Assembly (NCBI GenBank): GCA_963842155.1
Contig: CAWJFP010000006.1
Span: 1 to 64,000, forward strand
Source: CAWJFP01 sp963842155
GTDB lineage: Bacteria > Pseudomonadota > Alphaproteobacteria > JACZXZ01
Reading direction: 5' to 3'
Length of the DNA stretch: 64,000 nt
The notes under the pieces are model-generated. The model saw nothing but the letters and a program-made list of their open reading frames with translations. It did no database searches and was not told the DNA's origin. Shown here one piece after another: positions 8,687-17,371 of this stretch (within the stretch, counting starts at the first letter, position 1; each line of letters starts with the position of its first letter). Both the position numbers and the translations under genes were made by a program.

Positions 8687-9817
8687 ATGAAGGCTCGATA
8701 TCTAGCGATACTGGTGCTTGCCGCCGCGGGGGCGGGAGCGGCCTATTATTACGAGCGCCAGGCCGTGACGCCGCCCGCCCACGCCACGATCGCGCCCGCG
8801 CAAGCGCCCGCGGCGCCGGTAACGGTGGCCCTCGTGGTGCAGAAGCCGATGCCCGTCCGCCTCGGCGCCGTCGGCAATGCGCGCGCCTACGCCATCGTCT
8901 CGGTCAAGTCGCGCGTCGACGGGCAGATCTTCAAGGTCGGCTTCCAGGAGGGCCAGCTCGTCCACAAGGGCGATCTGCTCTTTGCCATCGATCCGCGGCC
9001 CTTCGAGGCCGCGCTGCGCCAGGCCCAGGCCAATCTGGCGCGCGACCAGGCGACGCTCGAGCGCAACAGGCTCGACCTCGAGCGCTATGGCGAGCTCCTG
9101 AAGAAGGATTTCGCCTCGCGCCAACAGGTCGACCAGACCAAGGCCTCGGTCGATTCCATGGTGGCGACCTTGCAGGCCGACCAGGCGGCCATCGTGCAAG
9201 CGCAGCTCAATCTGGAATATTGCCAGATCCGCTCGCCCATCGAGGGCATCACCGGCAATCTGCTGGTGAACGAGGGGAACCTGGTGAAGGCGAACGACAC
9301 GGTCAACCTCGTCGTCATCAACCAGGTGAAGCCGATCTACGTCTCCTTCTCGGTGCCGCAGCAGAACCTGCCCGAGATCAGGCGCCGCATCGCGGCCGGC
9401 AAGCTTGCCGTCGAGGTCGCCATTCCGGGCGACGCCGGCCCGCCCGAGACGGGCGCGCTCACCTTCATCAACAACAGCGTCGATATGAACACCGGCACGA
9501 TCCAGCTCAAGGCGACGTTCCCGAACGACGACGGCCGCCTCACCCCGGGCCAATTCGTCAATGCGGGCTTGACCCTCAGCACGATCCAGGCTGCCCTCGT
9601 CGTCCCGGCCGAGGCGGTGCAGTCGGGCCAGCACGGCAACTACGTCTTCGTCGTCAAGCCCGACAAGACGGTCGAGATGCGCCCCGTCGAGCTCGGCTTC
9701 ACGATCGAGAACGAGGCGGTGATCGACAAGGGGGTGCGGCCCGGCGAGCAGGTGGTGACGAGCGGCCAGCTCCGCCTCTTCCCCGGCGCGCGCGTCGAGA
9801 TCCGCAATGCGGCCTAG
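8687..9817 (+). CDS. RND efflux periplasmic adaptor subunit
   Basis: Membrane-fusion protein linking an RND pump to an outer-membrane channel. There is an N-terminal anchor (YLAILVLAAAGAGAAYYYE) and a lipoyl-like half motif SRVDGQIFKVGFQEGQLVHK. A coiled-coil hairpin follows at about residues 105-175, with the second lipoyl half at YCQIRSPIEGITGN. The beta-barrel and membrane-proximal domains end at residue 376. The inner-membrane pump gene follows after about 220 bases containing a dispersed repeat. No outer-membrane factor gene is present. The sequence is closest in style to MdtA-type adaptors. Confidence 0.9.
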   Translation: MKARYLAILVLAAAGAGAAYYYERQAVTPPAHATIAPAQAPAAPVTVALVVQKPMPVRLGAVGNARAYAIVSVKSRVDGQIFKVGFQEGQLVHKGDLLFAIDPRPFEAALRQAQANLARDQATLERNRLDLERYGELLKKDFASRQQVDQTKASVDSMVATLQADQAAIVQAQLNLEYCQIRSPIEGITGNLLVNEGNLVKANDTVNLVVINQVKPIYVSFSVPQQNLPEIRRRIAAGKLAVEVAIPGDAGPPETGALTFINNSVDMNTGTIQLKATFPNDDGRLTPGQFVNAGLTLSTIQAALVVPAEAVQSGQHGNYVFVVKPDKTVEMRPVELGFTIENEAVIDKGVRPGEQVVTSGQLRLFPGARVEIRNAA

Positions 9818-9901
9818 GACGGCGCGTGCGCGATGCAGCTCGTCGCCGCCCTCGGGCATTTCGGTTGTGAACAGGGTCGCGTCGAGTTCAACGTTCGGGC
9901 C

Positions 9902-9990
9902 GTCATGGCCGGCCCCCGTGCCGGCCATCCACGTCTTGACTGCCAGCCGAGGAAAGACATGGATGCCCGGCACTAGGCCGGGCATGACGA
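9902..9990. repeat. dispersed intergenic inverted repeat, family A
   Basis: This stretch reads out as a long imperfect hairpin, beginning GTCATGGCCGGCC and ending GGCCGGGCATGACGA, with CATCCACGTCTTGA inside. A second copy is at 17191-17280. Elements of this form are widespread between genes in rhizobia and relatives. Here it separates the adaptor and pump genes of one efflux system. Confidence 0.8.
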
Positions 9991-10040
9991 TGGGTGGCTG
10001 AATTGACCGCGACCAGACCACCGCAGCAGTCGGAGCTCAG

Positions 10041-13000
10041 ATGAACCTTCCCGAGCTTTGCATCCGACGGCCCATCGCCATCACCTTGCTGATGGCGGGC
10101 GCGGTGGTGTTCGGGCTGGTGGCCTATCGCTCGCTTCCCGTGAACGAGCTCCCCAGCGTCGATTTCCCCACCATCGCCGTCTCGGTGCAGTTCCCCGGCG
10201 CCAGCCCGCAGACGATGGCCTCCTCGGTCGCCACGCCGCTCGAGAACCAGTTCTCCACCATCGCCGGGCTCAATTCGATGAACTCGACGAGCGCGCTCGG
10301 ACTGACGACCATCACTCTCGTCTTCGCGCTCGAGCGCAATATCGACGGCGCGGCCGAGGACGTGCAGACGGCGATCACGGCGGCGGCGAAGCAGCTGCCG
10401 CCCAACCTGCCGGCGCCGCCCACCTTCAAGAAGGTCAACCCCGCCGACTTTCCCATCTTCTATCTGGCGCTCGCCTCGCCCACCCTGCCGCTCTACGAGG
10501 TGGACACCTATGCCGAGACCATCCTCGCCCAGCGGCTGTCGATGGTGAGCGGGGTGGCGCAGGTCAATGTCTACGGCTCGCAGCAATATGCCGTCCGCGT
10601 CCAGGTCGATCCCGACGCGCTCTCCTCGCGCAATATCGGCCTCGACGAGGTGCTCAACACCGTTAACGCGGGCAATGTCAACCTGCCGGTCGGCACCATC
10701 GACGGCGCGCATCAGTCGATGACAATCCAGGCCAACGGGCAGCTCATGTCCGCCAAGGCCTATATGAACCAGATCGCCCTGTGGCGGAACGGCGCGCCGA
10801 TCCTCTACAAGGACCTTGGCCAGGTGCTGGACAGCGTGCAGAACAACAAGGTCGCCGGCTGGTACAACGGCCACCGCGCGATCGTGCTGGCGATCCAGCG
10901 CCAGCCGGGCTCCAACACGATCGCCGTGGTGGACGCGATCAAGGCGGTGCTGCCGGGCTTCCAGGCGCATCTCCCCGCCTCGGTCGACCTCAACATCCTC
11001 TACGACCGCTCGGAGTCGATCCGCGCCTCGGTCAATGACGTGCAGTTCACCCTGCTGCTCGCCGCCGGCCTCGTGGTGATGGTGATCTTCCTCTTCCTGC
11101 GCAATCTCTCCGCCACCATCATCCCCAGCCTGGCGCTGCCGATCTCGGTCATCGGCACCTTCGCGGTGATGTACCAGCTCGGTTACAGCCTGGACAATCT
11201 CTCGCTTCTGGCGCTCACGCTCTCGGTCGGCTTCGTCGTCGACGACGCCATCGTGATGCTGGAGAACATCGTGCGCCACATGGAGGCGGGGCTCGGCCCC
11301 TTCGAGGCGGCGCTCAAAGGCAGCCGCGAGATCGGCTTCACCATCATCTCGATGACGGTCTCGCTCGCCGCGGTGTTCATCCCGGTGCTCTTCATGGGCG
11401 GCATCGTCGGACGCCTCCTCCACGAGTTCGCGGTCACCATCTGCGCCGCGATCTTCGTGTCGGGCATCGTCTCGCTCACCCTCACGCCGATGATGTGCAG
11501 CCGCTTCGTCCACGCCCATGGCGGGACGCGGCATAACTGGATCTACCGGCAGACCGAGCGCGGCTTCGAGCTGCTGCTGGACGGCTACAAGCGCAGCCTC
11601 GGCTGGTGCCTCGCCTGGCGGCCCGTCATGCTGATCGTCTTCCTCGGCACGCTCGTCGCGACGGGCTATCTCTTCGCCGTGGTGCCGAAGGATTTCCTCC
11701 CCTCGACCGACACGGGCCAGATCGTCGCCTTCACCGAGGGGCCGCAGGACGCCTCCTTCGACTCCATGAAGGCCGTGCAGCAGCAGGCCGCGGCGGTCGT
11801 GCGCGAGGATCCGAACATCGCGCAGTCGATGTCCTTCGTCGGCGCGAGCGGGCCGCGCCCGACCGAGAACACCGGCACCATCTTCATGCGGCTCAAGCCG
11901 CGCAACGAGCGGGCGCTCAACGCCGACCACATCATCGACGAGCTGCGGCCCAAGTTGGCGGGCTTTCCCGGGCTCAAGGTCTATCTGCAGAACCCGCCGG
12001 CCATCCGCGTGGGCGGTCAGCTCACCAAGGCGCAGTACCAATACACCTTGCAGGATATCGACCTCGACGAGCTCTATGCGACGGCCGACAAGATCACCTC
12101 GGCGCTGCGCGGGGAGCCGGGCTTCCTCGACGTCAACACCGACATGCAGATCGCGAGCCCGCAGCTCCAGGTCAATATCGACCGCGACCGCGCCGCGGCC
12201 GTGGGCGTCACGGCGCAGCAGATCGAGAGCGCGCTCGGCGCCGCTTTCAGCTCCGAGCAGATCTCGACGATCTATACCGACCTCGCGCAATATTGGGTGA
12301 TCCTCGAGGTCACGCCCAAATACCAGGCCGATCCCAACGCCCTGTCGCACATCTATATCCGCTCGACCAACGGCTCGCTGGTGCCGCTCGACGCCGTGGT
12401 CAAGATCACGCGCGGCGTCGGCCCGCTGACCATCAATCATCTGGGCCAGCTCCCCTCGGTGACGGTCTCCTTCAATTTGGCGCCCGACGTCTCGCTCGGC
12501 ACGGCGGTGCAGCGCATTCAGGCCCTCGAGCGCAGGATCACCATGCCGGCGGCGATGAGCGCGAGCTTCCAAGGCACGGCGCAGGCCTTCCAGTCCTCCC
12601 TCCAGGGCATGGGCATCCTGCTCGTCATGGCGATCGTCGTCGTTTATATCGTGCTGGGCGTGCTCTATGAGAGCTTCATCCACCCCTTCACCATCCTCTC
12701 GGGCCTGCCCTCGGCCGCGGTGGGGGCGCTGCTCACGCTCTACCTATTCAACACGCCGCTCAGCCTCTACGCCTTCGTCGGCATCATCATGCTGGTCGGC
12801 ATCGTCAAGAAGAACGCCATCATGATGATCGACTTCGCGCTCGAGCGTCAGCGCCATGAGGGGATGAGCCCGCCCGAGGCGATCTACCAGGCCTGCCTCA
12901 TCCGCTTCCGCCCCATCATGATGACGACCATGGCGGCGCTGCTCGGCACGCTGCCGATCGCCCTCGGCGCGGGCCAGGGCTCGGAGGCGCGGCGCCCGCT

Positions 13001-13211
13001 CGGCCTCGCCGTCGTGGGCGGCCTCATCCTCTCGCAGCTTCTCACGCTCTATCTCACGCCCGTGGTCTACATCTATCTCGACAATCTCGCGGGCTTCTTG
13101 AGCTGGGGCCGCGGCCGTCCGCATCCCTCGCCCGAGGAGCTCGCGGCGGCAGCGGCGGCCGAGGAAATGCCGGCGCTCAAGAAAGCCGAGCCGCGCAGCG
13201 CGGCGCAGTGA
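10041..13211 (+). CDS. RND family multidrug efflux transporter, inner-membrane pump
   Basis: Proton-driven inner-membrane exporter of the AcrB/MdtC class (HAE1). The 1,056 residues have the classic duplicated topology. A first helix at 10-30 is followed by a large periplasmic loop. A helix bundle near 335-545 contains GFVVDDAIVMLENIVRHME (proton relay aspartates), and the second loop and helix bundle come after it. Late motifs VGIVKKNAIMMIDFALE and RFRPIMMTTMAALLG are typical. It pairs with the adaptor upstream. The pattern is nearest to MdtB/MdtC rather than AcrB, but the substrate cannot be read from sequence. Confidence 0.93.
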   Translation: MNLPELCIRRPIAITLLMAGAVVFGLVAYRSLPVNELPSVDFPTIAVSVQFPGASPQTMASSVATPLENQFSTIAGLNSMNSTSALGLTTITLVFALERNIDGAAEDVQTAITAAAKQLPPNLPAPPTFKKVNPADFPIFYLALASPTLPLYEVDTYAETILAQRLSMVSGVAQVNVYGSQQYAVRVQVDPDALSSRNIGLDEVLNTVNAGNVNLPVGTIDGAHQSMTIQANGQLMSAKAYMNQIALWRNGAPILYKDLGQVLDSVQNNKVAGWYNGHRAIVLAIQRQPGSNTIAVVDAIKAVLPGFQAHLPASVDLNILYDRSESIRASVNDVQFTLLLAAGLVVMVIFLFLRNLSATIIPSLALPISVIGTFAVMYQLGYSLDNLSLLALTLSVGFVVDDAIVMLENIVRHMEAGLGPFEAALKGSREIGFTIISMTVSLAAVFIPVLFMGGIVGRLLHEFAVTICAAIFVSGIVSLTLTPMMCSRFVHAHGGTRHNWIYRQTERGFELLLDGYKRSLGWCLAWRPVMLIVFLGTLVATGYLFAVVPKDFLPSTDTGQIVAFTEGPQDASFDSMKAVQQQAAAVVREDPNIAQSMSFVGASGPRPTENTGTIFMRLKPRNERALNADHIIDELRPKLAGFPGLKVYLQNPPAIRVGGQLTKAQYQYTLQDIDLDELYATADKITSALRGEPGFLDVNTDMQIASPQLQVNIDRDRAAAVGVTAQQIESALGAAFSSEQISTIYTDLAQYWVILEVTPKYQADPNALSHIYIRSTNGSLVPLDAVVKITRGVGPLTINHLGQLPSVTVSFNLAPDVSLGTAVQRIQALERRITMPAAMSASFQGTAQAFQSSLQGMGILLVMAIVVVYIVLGVLYESFIHPFTILSGLPSAAVGALLTLYLFNTPLSLYAFVGIIMLVGIVKKNAIMMIDFALERQRHEGMSPPEAIYQACLIRFRPIMMTTMAALLGTLPIALGAGQGSEARRPLGLAVVGGLILSQLLTLYLTPVVYIYLDNLAGFLSWGRGRPHPSPEELAAAAAAEEMPALKKAEPRSAAQ

Positions 13212-13244
13212 GGGGATAAAGACCGTTGCAATCATCGTGAAGGT

Positions 13245-13348
13245 TCGAGACGCGCGGCCCAAAGCCGCGCTTCTCGCCATGAGGATGTTTTATTTCAATC
13301 TGTGTCCTTACGCTGAGGAGGCGGCGAAGCCGCCGTCGAAGCGCGAGG
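13245..13348. repeat. dispersed intergenic repeat, family B
   Basis: Begins TCGAGACGCGCGGCCCAAAG and ends with GAAGCCGCCGTCGAAGCGCG. It contains two nested inverted repeats, and a similar copy lies at 43113-43220. It sits between the convergent RND pump and infC genes. Confidence 0.75.
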
Positions 13349-13351
13349 GGA

Positions 13352-13496
13352 ATCGCCGCGCGTCAGGGCGGCGCGATGATCCCGTCGCGCGTCAGCGCGG
13401 GGCGATCACCCCGTCGCGCGTCAGCGCAGGGCGATCACCCCGCCGCGCGCCAGCGCGGGGCGATTACCCCGTCGCGCGTCAGCGCGGGGCGATCAC
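13352..13496. repeat. 29-bp tandem repeat that includes the infC stop codon
   Basis: Five consecutive 29-bp units occupy 13352-13380 (degenerate), 13381-13409, 13410-13438, 13439-13467 and 13468-13496. The last unit contains the final codons and TGA of infC, so the downstream units repeat that coding end. Units 1, 2 and 4 differ at one or no positions. The unit is itself partly self-complementary (CGCGCGTCAGCGCG). Confidence 0.88.
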
Positions 13497-14015
13497 CATG
13501 GTCATCTGGCGGCCTTCCATCTTGGGGAACTGCTCGACCTTGCCGATGGTGGCGAGGTCGTCGCGCACCCGCTCGAGCACCTTCACGCCGAGCTCCTGAT
13601 GCACGAGCTCGCGGCCGCGAAAGCGCAAGGTCACCTTAACCTTGTCGCCCTCGCCCAGGAACTTCGTCACCGAGCGCATCTTGATGTCGTAGTCGTGATC
13701 GTCGATTGAGGGGCGCATCTTGATCTCCTTGATCTCGATGACCTTTTGCTTCTTGCGCGCCTCGCTCTTGCGCTTCTGCTCCTCGTATTTGTATTTGCCG
13801 AAATCGAGGATCTTGCAGACCGGCGGCTCGGCCAGCGGCGCGATCTCGACGAGATCGAGCCCGGCTTGCTCGGCCCGCCCGAGGGCCTGGGCGATCGGCA
13901 CGACGCCGATGTTCTCGCCCTTCTCGTCGATCAGGCGCACATTCTGCGCCCTGATCTGCTCATTGACCGCCGGACCTTCGCGGGACGGGGCCTGGTCGAA
14001 AGGTGGCCTAGCTAT
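13479..14015 (-). CDS. infC: translation initiation factor IF-3, probable AUA start
   Basis: Binds the 30S subunit, keeps subunits apart and proofreads start-codon choice. The family core is complete: [38 protein letters not shown], then [20 protein letters not shown] and [16 protein letters not shown]. An internal GTG at 13940 would lose the conserved N-terminal residues before VRLIDE. Extending the frame gives 25 more family-like residues ([16 protein letters not shown]) up to an ATA codon at 14013-14015. That codon is directly preceded by an in-frame stop and, eight bases upstream, by GGGGAG. A non-AUG start is known for infC and lets IF-3 repress its own translation. I therefore choose ATA, giving 178 residues. 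Confidence 0.93.
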   Translation of the reverse strand: MARPPFDQAPSREGPAVNEQIRAQNVRLIDEKGENIGVVPIAQALGRAEQAGLDLVEIAPLAEPPVCKILDFGKYKYEEQKRKSEARKKQKVIEIKEIKMRPSIDDHDYDIKMRSVTKFLGEGDKVKVTLRFRGRELVHQELGVKVLERVRDDLATIGKVEQFPKMEGRQMTMVIAPR

Positions 14016-14159
14016 CTAGTATCTCCCCAAAAAACACACAAGCCACACAGCCCCTCCGCGCTTGGGCGGCGGAGCGTTCCGGTCGGCATGCATCCGTTCC
14101 GGGCCGCCGGAACGGCGGCCATGGGGGCAGTCTATTGATGGCTCGGAGGAGCGCAAGAA

Positions 14160-15155
14160 TTACTTGCGGAGAGGCAGGCTCTTGGCCCCTTGGGCCGCCT
14201 TGGGAAGCGCCGCCAGCACCTCTTCCAAGGTCAGATCCTCGAGATGCCTTCGCTGCAGAACCCGGACGACGGCGCCGCGCGGCGCGCATAGCTCGGGGTC
14301 TGAGGCGCCGGAGAACAGCACGAGCGAAGGGCAGCCTGCCGCCGCGATGAGATGCATGGGCCCGGTATCGTTGCCGACGGCGAGGCACGCCTGGCGGGCG
14401 AGGCTCGCCAGCTCCTCGAGGCTCGTGCGGCCGGCGAGGTTGACGGCCGTCCTCGCGGCCTCGACGACGGCCTCGCCCAGCGGATGTTCGCCGAGCGTCC
14501 CCAGCACGACCGGCGTGACGCCGCGCTCTGCGAGCGCGGCAGCGAGGGCCGCAAAGCGCTCGACCGGCCAGCGCTTGCGCGGCCGATGCGCGGCACCGCC
14601 CGGCACCAAGAGCGCGAAAGGCACGGGCAGCGCGAGCTTGGCGATATCGGCGCTGGCCCAATCCGCATCGGGCGGCGGCACCGCGTCGATCCCGGCCAGG
14701 CGAAGCTGGTCGGCCTGACGCTCGAGGGTATGCATGCGGTCGCGCGCGGGATTGGCGTGGAAAAGGGAGGCGCCATGGGCATTGCCGGACCATTCCGGCC
14801 GCGGCGCGGGGCCGAGCAGGCGGAAATACCAGCGCGTCCTGGTCGAGGTTTGCAGATCATAGACCCGGTCGAAGCGGCCGCCTTTCAGCCGGCGGCGCAG
14901 CTCGAGCCAAGCGGGGACGGCAAGCCAGGCCGAGCGGCGGTCGAGCCATATCTCGTCGAAAAGCCCCGTGGCGCGCGCGAGCGCCACAAAGGGCGGCGTC
15001 GTCAGCAAGACGATATGGGCGCCCGCATGATGGCGGCGTATGGCCTTGGCCGGCCCGAGCGCCTGGACGAAATCGCCCAACGCGCCCAGCTTGATGACAA
15101 GAATGCGCTCGCTTGCTCCGGTCACGCGCGGCTCAGGCGGCCGCAGCGCCGGCAT
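14160..15155 (-). CDS. glycosyltransferase family 9 (heptosyltransferase-like)
   Basis: Likely adds a sugar, often heptose, to LPS core at the inner membrane. The N-terminal motif ILVIKLGALGDFVQALGPAK and the C-terminal nucleotide-sugar site (VGNDTGPMHLIAAAGCP) are typical of GT9. LVPGGAAHRPRKRWP marks the domain linker. The start is uncertain: ATG at 15155 overlaps the end of the preceding glycosyltransferase by 23 bases. GTG at 15125 would follow it without overlap. Both lie in a two-gene operon with the GT4 gene. The exact acceptor is unknown. Confidence 0.82.
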   Translation of the reverse strand: MPALRPPEPRVTGASERILVIKLGALGDFVQALGPAKAIRRHHAGAHIVLLTTPPFVALARATGLFDEIWLDRRSAWLAVPAWLELRRRLKGGRFDRVYDLQTSTRTRWYFRLLGPAPRPEWSGNAHGASLFHANPARDRMHTLERQADQLRLAGIDAVPPPDADWASADIAKLALPVPFALLVPGGAAHRPRKRWPVERFAALAAALAERGVTPVVLGTLGEHPLGEAVVEAARTAVNLAGRTSLEELASLARQACLAVGNDTGPMHLIAAAGCPSLVLFSGASDPELCAPRGAVVRVLQRRHLEDLTLEEVLAALPKAAQGAKSLPLRK

Positions 15156-16344
15156 GGCGGGCATAGAGTTCGTCATAGACCGCGAGCGTGCGGGCGCACA
15201 TGGCCTGCTTGCCGAAATGGGCGCGGGCATGGGCCTTGGCGCGGATCGCCATCATCTTGCGCCCGGTGGGGTCGAGGGTGAGGGCCACGGCGAGCCGTGC
15301 CGCGAGCGCGTCCGCGTCGCCGGGCGGCACCAGCCAGCCGGTCTCGCCGTCGATCACCGTCTCGCGCGCGCCGCCATGGTCGGTCGCGATCACCAACCGG
15401 CCCATGGCCTGGGCCTCGACCATGACGCGGCCGAAGGCCTCCGGGTCGGTCGAGGCCGAGACCACCAGGTCCGCCAGCAGGTAGGCGGCCGGCATGTCGG
15501 CGCAATGGTCCACGAGGCGCATCACCACGCCGAGGCCGAGCGCCTTGATGCGCGCCTCGAGTGCCTCGCGATAGGCGGCGCGGCCCTGGTCGGAGCCCAC
15601 CAGCACGCAGCGTATGTCGGTGCGGCCGAGCTTCGCCAGCGCCTCGATCAGCACCAGCTGGCCCTTCCAGCGCGTGAGGCGGCCGGGCATCATCACGACG
15701 GGCATCGATTCCTCGAGACGCCATTGCTCCCAGAGACGGAGCATGCGCGCCGCGCTCACCTGCTCCGGATCGAACTGCTCGAGATCGATGCCGCGCGGGA
15801 TCAGCCTGATGCGCGCGGGGTCGGTGCCGTAGCGCGTCATGATCAGCTCGGCGATATGCTCGGAGATGGCGATGACGAGGTCGCCGCGCGCCATCACCGA
15901 GTTGTAAAGCCGCTTGAGGCGGCCGCGCTCGTTGTAGGTGCCGTGATAGGTGGTGAGGAACGGCCGCCCCGTGCGGCGCGCGGCGGCGAGCGCGCTCCAG
16001 GCCGGCGCGCGGCTTCGGGCATGGAGGATATCGACGTCGTTGGCCCGGACCGCCTCGACGAGGCGGGCGATGTTGGCGCGCATGACGAGCGGGTTCTTGC
16101 TGTCGAGCGGCAGGGCGATGTGACGGCCGCCGGCGCGAACGAGCTCGCGCTCGAGAGGCCCGCCGGCCGAGGCCACCAGCGCCGTGCCGCCCGCCTTGGC
16201 GAGCGCCGCCGCCACGTCGATGCAGCCGCGCTCGGCCCCGCCCGTGCCGAGCGCGGGCAGCAGCTGCAGCACGACCGGCCGGCCCGCTGGGCGCTCGGCG
16301 GCCGGAATGCTAGACTTGGCAGCAGTTTTCGCCGATATATCCAT
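15133..16344 (-). CDS. glycosyltransferase family 4
   Basis: Retaining GT-B enzyme, probably in LPS or other surface glycan synthesis. The N-terminal domain contains LLPALGTGGAERGCIDVAAA and HARSRAPAWSALAAA. The donor-binding domain contains MMPGRLTRWKGQLVLIEALA and the E-x7-E motif in PEAFGRVMVEAQAMG, followed by TDHGGARETV. The ATG at 16344 gives 403 residues. An in-frame ATG at 16392 is also possible. The start overlaps the ATG of the divergent hydrolase gene within a CATG. It is followed by the GT9 gene with overlap. Confidence 0.83.
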   Translation of the reverse strand: MDISAKTAAKSSIPAAERPAGRPVVLQLLPALGTGGAERGCIDVAAALAKAGGTALVASAGGPLERELVRAGGRHIALPLDSKNPLVMRANIARLVEAVRANDVDILHARSRAPAWSALAAARRTGRPFLTTYHGTYNERGRLKRLYNSVMARGDLVIAISEHIAELIMTRYGTDPARIRLIPRGIDLEQFDPEQVSAARMLRLWEQWRLEESMPVVMMPGRLTRWKGQLVLIEALAKLGRTDIRCVLVGSDQGRAAYREALEARIKALGLGVVMRLVDHCADMPAAYLLADLVVSASTDPEAFGRVMVEAQAMGRLVIATDHGGARETVIDGETGWLVPPGDADALAARLAVALTLDPTGRKMMAIRAKAHARAHFGKQAMCARTLAVYDELYARHAGAAAA

Positions 16345-17131
16345 GCCCGCGATGTCGACTCCGGAAAACAGGCCCGCTACCTCGCCCGCCATGCTCAGGC
16401 GCGCCGAGGGCGGCGCTATCGCCTACCACAAGTCGGGCGGCCGGTCACCCACCCTCGTCTTCATGACGGGGCTGCGCTCGGACATGACGGGGGGCAAGGC
16501 GCTGGCGCTCGAGGCCCTGGCGCGCGCCCGCGGCCAAGCCTTCCTCCGCTTCGATTATCGCGGGCATGGCGCCTCGGAAGGCCGCTTCGAGGAGGGCTGC
16601 GTCGGCGACTGGCTCGAGGATTCGCTCGACGCGATCGACAAGCTCACCGAAGGCCCGCTGCTGCTGGCGGGCTCGAGCCTGGGCGGCTGGCTCATGCTGC
16701 TCGCCGCCCGCGCGCGGCGGGAGCGGGTCAAGGGGCTGGTCGGCATCGCGCCCGCGGCCGACTTCACGGAGAGCTTGATCTGGCAGCGCCTTTCCGAGGA
16801 GGAGCGCCAGCGGCTCGCGCGCGAGGGCGTGCTTCGCTTGCCGTCGGATTACAGCGCCGAGCCGACCGTCGTCACGCGCCACCTCATCGAAGAAGGGAGG
16901 CGGCATCTCCTGCTCGAGAATCCGATCATCTTCGATGGCCCGGTGCGGCTTATCCATGGCCTCGAAGATCCCGACGTGCCCTGGGAAACATCGCTCGCCA
17001 TCGCCGAGCGGCTCAGCTCTACCGATGTCGAGATCATCCTCGTCAAGGGCGGCGGCCATCGCCTGTCGGAGCCGGCGGATCTGGCGCGCCTCTGCCGCAT
17101 CGTTGCGGAGATGAGCGACAAGCTCGGGTGA
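16343..17131 (+). CDS. alpha/beta hydrolase, ABHD10-like
   Basis: A 262-residue serine hydrolase. The nucleophile elbow is AGSSLGGWL, the oxyanion/strand motif FDYRGHGASEGRF, the acid in HGLEDPDVPW and the histidine in GGGHRLSEP. The opening TGLRSDMTGGKALALEALA resembles mammalian ABHD10, a mitochondrial thioesterase/esterase with known alphaproteobacterial relatives. The physiological substrate is unknown. In-frame ATGs at 16352 and 16391 are alternative starts. It is divergent from the glycosyltransferase operon. Confidence 0.78.
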   Translation: MPAMSTPENRPATSPAMLRRAEGGAIAYHKSGGRSPTLVFMTGLRSDMTGGKALALEALARARGQAFLRFDYRGHGASEGRFEEGCVGDWLEDSLDAIDKLTEGPLLLAGSSLGGWLMLLAARARRERVKGLVGIAPAADFTESLIWQRLSEEERQRLAREGVLRLPSDYSAEPTVVTRHLIEEGRRHLLLENPIIFDGPVRLIHGLEDPDVPWETSLAIAERLSSTDVEIILVKGGGHRLSEPADLARLCRIVAEMSDKLG

Positions 17132-17190
17132 AGGCGGCGACGGGGTCGCAGATTTCGAATCGACGAGCACAACCGCCAATACAACCAGGA

Positions 17191-17280
17191 TCGTCGCCAC
17201 CGGGCTTGGCCCGGTGGTCCACGTCTTGATTGCCGCCGAGCGAAAGTCGTGGATGCCCGGCACGGGGCCCGGGCATGACG
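17191..17280. repeat. dispersed intergenic inverted repeat, family A copy 2
   Basis: Same design as the copy at 9902-9990. It has CACCGGGCTTGGCCCGGTGG, then TCCACGTCTTGATTGCC, then GTGGATGCCCGGCAC and GGGCCCGGGCATGACG. It lies between convergent genes. The remaining bases from 17281 to 17371 show no gene. Confidence 0.8.
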
Positions 17281-17371
17281 AATGAGGGTTGCATGGCCAG
17301 CCGCGGCATCGGACCGCCGATGACGAATTACGCCTTGAATGAGGCGCCGAGAGCAATCTTCCACGCTCTTC

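Noticed and set aside
9903..12683. Very long open frame on the minus strand opposite the RND pump gene
   Set aside because: Its product is dominated by Arg, Asp, His and Glu with no family motifs, the usual shadow of a high-GC gene. The plus strand encodes a complete RND transporter.
13352..13496. CRISPR array
   Set aside because: The 29-bp units are directly adjacent with no spacers and include the infC stop codon. No cas genes are present.
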